Assembly (NCBI GenBank): GCA_963718635.1
Contig: OY970367.1
Location: forward strand, 6,386,001-6,450,000
DNA: 64,000 bases
Reading direction: 5' to 3'
Source of the DNA: JAIOQJ01 sp963718635
GTDB lineage: Bacteria > Planctomycetota > Planctomycetia > Gemmatales > Gemmataceae
How positions within the stretch are numbered: the stretch's first letter is position 1; each line of letters opens with the position of its first letter. Positions 58,376 through 64,000 of the stretch are shown here, one piece after another. Under the pieces are notes generated by a model that was given only the letters and a program-made list of their open reading frames with translations, had not been told where the DNA came from and ran no database searches. The position numbers were made by a program, and so were the translations under genes.

Positions 58376-59932
58376 GAAGCCGGCATAGCTTCTTGTTGGC
58401 GTGAAGGCGCCGCTTCCGGAGGCGGTGGACAAGTGATTGCTTTGAAAAGTTGATTGGGCTGGAAGGGCTTGTAGAGAACGGGCAACCAGTACCCTTCCTG
58501 ACGGACATTCACCAGCGTATGCCCGCCATCGTATTCGAAGCCTTGGGTCAAGATCACACGCCCGGCCGGTTGCATGATCCGCAACGTCCTGTAGAGGGCT
58601 GTGCCGCCGATATCGGCATGGCGAATGGCCATCAATACAGCGTCGTAACGGGTGGAACTGCGCGAGCGAAATCCCTTCCAACCCGGCGGCGGCGGTTTCG
58701 ACCTGACAGCCTTCTTTCTCCAGTAGCGAATGGGCGGAACGGCGTATTCGCTCATCGCTGTCAATCACCAAAATCCGCAGTCCCTTCAAGCGGATAGGGG
58801 GTTGATAACCCGGCAGCAACCGAGCGAAATCGTCGCCCACATTCTGAACGCTCTGCTTGATCGTCCGGGCATCGACAATGATTCGGCTCAGAGGTTGCGA
58901 AAGCTCGACATTAGAGCCCGCCTGTTCCAGCAACGAACTGGCCAGCGACAGCAATTCGTCCGTCGGCAGCGCAATTTCACGGTTGACGGCATCGATTGCC
59001 TGGCCAGCCGTGCAACTTTGCTGCCTGCGCAGCAAGTTCAACGTGTGCAACGCACGGGCGATTTCACGGCTGAAGAGTTCCGCGAACTGCAGATCTTCCG
59101 CGCCAAAGGCGTTCGGCTTCGGGCTTTCGACGTTAAAAGTGCCGATCACCGCGTCTTGGAAAACGAGCGGCACCGTCATTGAGGAGCGCGCGCCCTCAGC
59201 GCCTTTGATGTAGTGCGTATCCGTTTCGGCATCCCGGCAAAGATAGCTCTGCCCCGTTGCGGCGACATACCCGGTGACGCCGTTGCCTTCCGTCCGCGAA
59301 TAGAGCGCGCGGCGGGCGGCCTCCGGCATCATCCCTTCTTCCAACAACGGCTTTAATTCGCCGGTCGGTTGGTCGAGAAGTCTGATTTCAATGGTGTTGT
59401 AGTGAAGCAGATCGTGAATGTGGCGTCGCAGGTTTTGCTTTAAGAGCTCAATGCGGTCGTCTACCGTCATTTCGCTGAGAGCTTCGGCATCGAGGGCTGC
59501 CAACTCCTGGCCGGCGCGATGCAACGCGTCCAGTTTCTGCTGGCGATGCACGGCCGCGGTCACATCCGTACACAGAGCGATCAATTCGACTATCTGCTCA
59601 TTCTCGCGAAATGGCGTGATTGTGATGTCGAGATAAAGATTGCCGTGATGCTGCAGACGAAGTGAGGCGGTTTTGCCATTGTCCAAGCCATCAGCGGGGA
59701 AGGCTTCAGGCCAAACAAGCGTTACCTGACCGAGAGCGTCGAGAAGGGTCTTGCCGATGGGATCGACAGAACACCAATCTCGGAATGGCGAATTTGCCCA
59801 TGTAATCTGGAAATCGACGCTGAGCACGGCCACGCCTTTTTCCAGCGACGCGACGATATGCTCCGCGCGTTGCAGGCGCTCCCGCTCGCTGGAACTTGTA
59901 CCATCTTCGGTATTGTCGGAAGACGACTGCAA
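58372..59932 (-). CDS. PAS-GAF sensor protein with pseudo-receiver domain, frameshifted
   Basis: Sensor of about 520 residues. Order: coiled start, PAS domain (residues about 25-125, FQITWANSPFRDWCSVDPIG), GAF domain (about 150-290, TGYVAATGQSYLCRDAETDTHYI), a dimerisation-like helix pair (VNREIALPTDELLSLASSLLE) with Asn where histidine kinases have His, and a receiver domain (LKGLRILVIDSDERIRRSAH). The receiver is broken near 58657; its second half (YDAVLMAIRHADIGGTALYR to LYKPFQPNQLFKAI) is in another frame. The phosphoacceptor position reads LMA instead of LMD, so it looks non-phosphorylatable. No ATPase domain follows. It probably regulates the coupled phosphoesterase. Confidence 0.75.
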
Positions 59933-60003
59933 TGCCGTTCACCTCGAAACTTCGTTCTTCCGAATTATAGATGTTTTGCCCATGCGCAACAAGGATTCGC
60001 CTT

Positions 60004-60069
60004 GCGATGTTAGCCCCACACTCTGCGGAGCGCGTAATCGCGCTCCAAGAGCGTCGCGGCTAACATCGC
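60004..60069. repeat. Nested hairpin between divergent genes
   Basis: GCGATGTTAGCC (60004-60015) pairs with GGCTAACATCGC (60058-60069), with an inner stem GGAGCGCG / CGCGCTCC (60027-60034 with 60039-60046). Lies between the sensor gene start (59932) and the GT87 gene. Confidence 0.7.
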
Positions 60070-60224
60070 CGCTAAGGTCGGGGCTGACGAGCGCTACAAC
60101 GAGCTTTTGAACCTCCATCGGATCGGGGTTGTCGCCAGGGCCGAAATAATGGTAACCTACCGCCGCTTGATGGACGGTCGGTCGGCCGGGTTAATGATTG
60201 TCGCCTCGCGCAGGGATGCGTCAC

Positions 60225-61763
60225 ATGACAGAACGATTCCGCCGGACACTCTCCGCTCAGCGACTATTCGTCGGGGGTATGCTGCTTCTATTTGTTGCCG
60301 TCAGCGTTCAATACAGCTATAAGGCGGCGCGCGGCAAGTCGGCCATCAACCGATGGACGCCGCAGATCCAGCAGATGGAGTCAGGCGAAGACATCCACCG
60401 CCAATATAGTTATCCCAATCCACCGATCATGGCCATTTTGCTTTGGCCGATTTCGGAACTGGTGACTCTCAGTCCCGTTGCCGGCGCACTTGCTTGGTTC
60501 TACATCAAAGTCGCCATGGCCATGTTTTGCGTCTTTGCCGTCTTTCGCTTGATCGAAACGCCGGAACATCCGTTCCCGGCCTGGGCTAAGGTGCTTACCG
60601 TCTTGCTCAGTTTTCGGCCCATTCTCGGCGATTTAACGCACGGCAATGTGAACATTTTCATTCTGTTCCTAGTTGTCGCTTCGCTCTCCGCCTTTACGCG
60701 CGGTCGCGACTTATTGGCGGGGGTACTGCTGGCGCTAGCCATCGCCTGCAAAGTGACGCCTGCGCTATTTGTAGGCTATTTCGTCTGGAAACATGCCTGG
60801 CGCGTACTTGCCGGCTGCGCCGTCGGTCTAGTCGGCTTCTTTTTCATCGTGCCCTCTGCGTTCATGGGGTGGGCGCACAATCTTCAGGCGCTGACAAGCT
60901 GGTACGAAGTCATGATTCTGCCGTTCCTCGGCGGCGGCATTCAGACGCCAGAACATAATAATCAATCGCTGCCGGGCCTTATCTCGCGGCTGTTGACATC
61001 GGCGCCGTCCTTCTCGACTTTCATCGGCGGCGAATATGTGCCGTTGCGCTACGACAACCTCGTTGCATTTAGCCCGGCAAATGCCGCCTGGATCTTGAAA
61101 GGCTGCATGGGCTTGTTTTCTCTGCTGGTAATTTGGCGCTGCCGGGCGCCGATTCAGGAAGAAGGAAGAACGAAGAGCGAAACTCGGCAGGGCTGGCGGT
61201 TGGCGGCCGAATATTCGCTCATCTGCATCGGCATGCTCCTCTTCAGCGAGCGCACGTGGAAACATCACTGCGTCACGCTGTTGTTGCCATTCGCCGTCCT
61301 CTGTTATGGCATGGCGAAGATCGATTGGCCGCAGCGCACGCGCCGGCTCATAGGCGCTGCTACGATCGCCGCAACCTTGCTGACCATGACCACGAGCACC
61401 GGCCTGTACGGTGAAAACCTAAGCCGTCTGCAGGACCAAGCGGATACAACGAGTTTGGTTGTCGGGCCCGCCGGCTTGCTGGCATCAACGCAGAGCGGCA
61501 TCTATACGGATTCTCTCGCCAAGCGCGCACAAGTTTACGGCGCGTACACGTGGGGTTTCGTGCTGCTCATTGCCGCGCTGGCCGTGCAAATGCGTCAGAG
61601 TCAACGAATACGAATGTCCCCAGCGATTCCCACTTCCGGGTGGAAGCTGCCCGCATTCGAGATCCTTTACTCGGATCGAAAGAAGTCTCCTGCGGAATCC
61701 GCCGAAGCGGAGTTCAGTCACGCCGAGTTCCGGTCGATGCACGACTCAACGAAGACGAGGTGA
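60225..61763 (+). CDS. Glycosyltransferase 87 family membrane protein (DUF2029)
   Basis: Polyprenol-phosphate mannose-type glycosyltransferase family, 512 residues. ATG 60225 follows AGGGA; an upstream in-frame ATG at 60198 also exists. About ten membrane helices. The first loop contains RQYSYPNPPIMAILLWP, the conserved GT87 catalytic loop, and later TPEHNNQSLPGLISRLL, LAIACKVTPALFVGYFVW and LLLFSERTWKHHCVTLLLPF. These enzymes transfer sugars from lipid carriers outside the membrane to glycolipids or glycans. The acceptor cannot be told. A soluble tail of about 60 residues follows the last helix. Confidence 0.85.
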   Translation: MTERFRRTLSAQRLFVGGMLLLFVAVSVQYSYKAARGKSAINRWTPQIQQMESGEDIHRQYSYPNPPIMAILLWPISELVTLSPVAGALAWFYIKVAMAMFCVFAVFRLIETPEHPFPAWAKVLTVLLSFRPILGDLTHGNVNIFILFLVVASLSAFTRGRDLLAGVLLALAIACKVTPALFVGYFVWKHAWRVLAGCAVGLVGFFFIVPSAFMGWAHNLQALTSWYEVMILPFLGGGIQTPEHNNQSLPGLISRLLTSAPSFSTFIGGEYVPLRYDNLVAFSPANAAWILKGCMGLFSLLVIWRCRAPIQEEGRTKSETRQGWRLAAEYSLICIGMLLFSERTWKHHCVTLLLPFAVLCYGMAKIDWPQRTRRLIGAATIAATLLTMTTSTGLYGENLSRLQDQADTTSLVVGPAGLLASTQSGIYTDSLAKRAQVYGAYTWGFVLLIAALAVQMRQSQRIRMSPAIPTSGWKLPAFEILYSDRKKSPAESAEAEFSHAEFRSMHDSTKTR

Positions 61764-61862
61764 CACCGTCCAATCTGGCAAGCCGAACGGCGTAAACTCT
61801 TCGGTAACTGCAATTACTCGACAGCTTACGCTGTTCGGCTCGCCTCAACAAATTCGGTCTCC

Positions 61863-61908
61863 AAGCGGCATTCAGTCCTATAAAGACTGTCATGCCGCTT
61901 TTTCTTTT
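61863..61908 (+). terminator. Rho-independent terminator
   Basis: AAGCGGCATTCAGTC with loop CTATAAA, then GACTGTCATGCCGCTT, followed by TTTCTTTT. A stable stem with T tract, downstream of the GT87 gene and 30 nt before the ThuA start at 61938. It ends transcription from upstream; the promoter of the ThuA gene must lie within this short region. Confidence 0.8.
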
Positions 61909-61937
61909 ACCCGAGCTTCCGCGCAGGAGACCTCTCG

Positions 61938-62771
61938 ATGTTTCGAAGCTGTCTGTTCAGTCTTATTACAGCCTTTCTCTTTTCCGCCGTTACTCGCGCG
62001 GAGGACGATAAGCCCATCCGCGCCTTACTTGTGATCGGCGGCTGCTGCCACGATTACGCCAAACAGAAGGATCTGCTGACGCAAGGGATTTCTGCCCGGG
62101 CGAACGTCCAGTGGGTGATCGCCTACGACAAAGACACCGGCGTCAAACACATGAACCCGGTCTACGAAAGCGACGATTGGGCGAAGGACTTCGACGTCGT
62201 CTTGCACGACGAATGCTCGTCCGACGTCAAGGATGCCAAGGTGATCGAGCGCATCTTGAAGCCGCATCGCGATGGACTGCCCGCTGTCGTCGTTCACTGC
62301 GGCATGCACTGCTATCGCAGCGAAGGCTACCCGAAGACCACACCCTGGTTCGATTTCACGGGCTTGCACACCAATGGCCACGGCGCCCAATTGCCGATTG
62401 CCGTCACCTTCGTCGATAAAGAAAGTCCCATCACGAAGGGAATGGAAGATTGGACCACCGTGAACGAAGAACTTTATAACAACATCACCAGCAAACTCCT
62501 CGAAACCGCGCAGCCCCTGGCGCGTGGCAAGCAAGTATCGAAGAAGAAAGACGGGTCGGATGCCGTCGCCGATTGCGTCGTCGCCTGGACGAACACGTAC
62601 AACGGCAAAACGAAAGTTTTCGGCACGACGCTCGGCCACAATAACAAGACGGTGGAAGACGCGCGCTATCTCGACCTAGTCACCCGCGGGCTGCTCTGGT
62701 CCGTCGGAAAACTCGACGACGCCCACTTGAAGCCGGCCAAGAAAGTGCTTTTGAATGAGGCTACGAAGTAG
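61938..62771 (+). CDS. Secreted ThuA-like (trehalose utilisation) domain protein
   Basis: 277-residue exported protein. A signal peptide (FRSCLFSLITAFLFSAVTRA) is followed by the ThuA glutamine-amidotransferase-like fold: IRALLVIGGCCHDYAKQKDLL, FDVVLHDECSSD, LPAVVVHCGMHCYRS (nucleophile-like position), SPITKGMEDWTTVNEELYNN and KVFGTTLGHNN. Planctomycetes have many such proteins, usually with sugar catabolism or large secreted enzymes. Function not demonstrated; no trehalose gene nearby. Confidence 0.88.
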   Translation: MFRSCLFSLITAFLFSAVTRAEDDKPIRALLVIGGCCHDYAKQKDLLTQGISARANVQWVIAYDKDTGVKHMNPVYESDDWAKDFDVVLHDECSSDVKDAKVIERILKPHRDGLPAVVVHCGMHCYRSEGYPKTTPWFDFTGLHTNGHGAQLPIAVTFVDKESPITKGMEDWTTVNEELYNNITSKLLETAQPLARGKQVSKKKDGSDAVADCVVAWTNTYNGKTKVFGTTLGHNNKTVEDARYLDLVTRGLLWSVGKLDDAHLKPAKKVLLNEATK

Positions 62772-62782
62772 TCACTCCCGTC

Positions 62783-62839
62783 AGAGCCACGACCGTGAGG
62801 AAGTGTTGAGTCTCAGCGCTCACTCACGGTCGCGGCTCT
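62783..62839. terminator. Hairpin between convergent ThuA and WD40 genes
   Basis: AGAGCCACGACCGTGAG (62783-62799) pairs with CTCACGGTCGCGGCTCT (62823-62839) with one mismatch. Located 12 nt after the ThuA stop and about 40 nt before the end of the convergent gene; probable bidirectional terminator. Confidence 0.6.
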
Positions 62840-62881
62840 CAAATACCTTCGCTTTTTCTCAACGCGGCGCGTTCCACATTT

Positions 62882-64000
62882 TCAACGCGCCTTCGCGACC
62901 GACACTGAAGACGCGGAGCCATCGTGCCAGAATGCGGCCAGCAGCACGGCATCGGTATGACTCGACAGCGCCGCCCTTTCCCGGCCGGTGAATGGGTCCC
63001 ATAACCGAATGGTGCGGTCGTCGCTGGTTGTCGCAATCGTTTTACCGTCAGGCGCAAAGGCCACTCCCGTAACTGCTTCCGCATGGCCCGTCAGGATGGC
63101 CCGATGTTCGAGCACCATCGTATGTCCGTCGCGCGCTTTGCCTTTGGCCGCCGACAGCGACCAGACCCACGATGTGCCGCTGGAGTCTGATGTGACAACC
63201 GTCCAGGCAGCCGAGGCCGGCTGGGCTAGGTTTTGATCTTCAAGAGGCGGGCCGACAGCCAGTGAAACAATGCTGACGTTTTCCTTCGCGTGGCCGAAAG
63301 GCATCTTGCATTCTTCTCGGCCGGTCGCCATATCCCAAACTTGCACCGAGCGCTCGCTCGCGCTGACGAGATGTTTTCCATCCGGCGTGAATGCAATGGA
63401 GTTAGTACTGCGCGACAACGGCCGCAAAACAACTTCGCGCTTTTCCAAGTTCCAGATCTGGACGCCGTGTTTGCCCGCAACCGCCAACAACTGGCCGTTC
63501 AAGGCTAGCGAATGAACCTCGCCATTGGCTTTAAATGTGCGCATGGGCTTTACATCGGCTGGCTTTTTGGCGGCCGCCGTCGGAAGTTTCCAGACCGCTA
63601 CCGACCACTCATCGCGCTGCATCGCGACAGCCGCCACCATAGTCCCATCGGGACAAACCGCGAGAGACGTCGCCTTTCCGGGGAGCCCGCAATGAATAGT
63701 CGTACGATTTGGCGTAACCTTCCAGTCCGCGCCGCCACACTTTAACGGCTGGGTCGCGGTCGGCAATGGCGAGCACCTGCCCGTCGTTCGTCGATGCGGC
63801 GGTGGTAAGCGGAGCGCGGACGTCGATCTCGGCCGTCTGCTCGTGAGGCGCCGTCAACTTCCAGAAGCGCACGACATGATCGAGCCCGCCGCTGGCCAGG
63901 GTATGCTGATCGGGCGAAAAGGCCACGGAACGCACGGCTTCTTTATGGCCCCGATAGACGCAGCGTTCCGAGCCGGTCGCCGTTTCCCAAAGCCTTACCG
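62882..64000 (-). CDS. WD40-repeat beta-propeller protein, 5' end outside window, frameshifted
   Basis: At least 370 residues of WD40 repeats running off the right edge. Repeats visible: WETATGSERCVYRGHKEAVR with SVAFSPDQHTLASGGLDHVV, SIAFTPDGKHLVSASERSV, GVAFAPDGKTIATTSDDRTI and a final RAALSSHTDAVLLAAF. The frame changes between about 63660 and 63745, within the blade containing DPAVKVWRRG and GKATSLAVCPDGTMVAAV. WD40 propellers are scaffolds; planctomycetes often place them after a sigma factor or kinase. Nothing is visible beyond the edge. There is no N-terminal domain in the window. Confidence 0.85.

Noticed and set aside
1..64000. tRNA, rRNA, riboswitch or replication-origin signals
   Set aside because: I looked for T-loop sequences (GGTTCGAATC-like), known riboswitch cores and DnaA-box clusters and found none outside coding sequence that fold sensibly.

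Overview
The window looks like a planctomycete chromosome, most likely from the Gemmata/Pirellula side of the phylum. The reasons are two exported proteins with an N-terminal 'VE-LED/ER-PS' motif, a PEP-CTERM protein, ThuA, SGNH, kelch and WD40 proteins of planctomycete style, a planctomycete-type Ser/Thr kinase, a DUF4337-like protein, zinc-ribbon membrane proteins, moderate-to-high GC and many intergenic palindromic repeats. No rRNA, tRNA or CRISPR was seen.

Layout. 0-7.6 kb: two exporters around one regulator. An RND pump (inner membrane subunit plus lipoprotein adaptor) lies on the minus strand, divergent from a TetR regulator followed by an overlapping DevC/DevA/HlyD-type ABC exporter. 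7.7-26.4 kb: a zinc-ribbon membrane protein, surface proteins (a beta-barrel protein and a glycine-rich autotransporter), an SGNH hydrolase, a CNNM/CorC-type protein, an S9 peptidase, a kelch protein, then a small accessory stretch (HicB-like, macro domain, N4/N6 DNA methyltransferase) rich in repeats. 26.5-34.5 kb: exported LEDR-motif proteins, a TAXI-type binding protein, GatB, a PEP-CTERM protein, a polysaccharide export lipoprotein and a flavodoxin.

35.4-45.2 kb is the most unusual part. It is an integron gene-cassette array: a C-terminal remnant of an IntI tyrosine recombinase, then about ten small genes or gene pairs, all on the plus strand, separated by attC-like sites. Eight sites are well formed, about 91-101 bp long, with GCCGAAC or GCCTAAC at one end and GTTCGGC or a close variant at the other. 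They show long imperfect stems, and in the three types examined the same bulged bases occur at the spacing known from classical attC sites. Cassettes encode VapBC-like and RelBE-like toxin-antitoxin pairs, a HEPN protein with a BolA-like partner, a membrane dual-specificity phosphatase, a SUKH/SMI1-type protein, a lipoprotein and several unknown proteins.

45.7-64 kb returns to housekeeping and planctomycete genes: a THUMP methyltransferase, an isochorismatase-like hydrolase, a protein kinase, phosphofructokinase, YpfJ-like peptidase, argininosuccinate synthase, a JAB peptidase, a PAS-GAF-pseudo-receiver protein coupled to a membrane metallophosphoesterase, a GT87 glycosyltransferase, ThuA and a WD40 protein.

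Caution: about sixteen genes carry apparent 1-2 nt frameshifts, several at short G, C or A runs. This looks like assembly error rather than decay. I report such genes as one feature across the shift and say where the shift lies.
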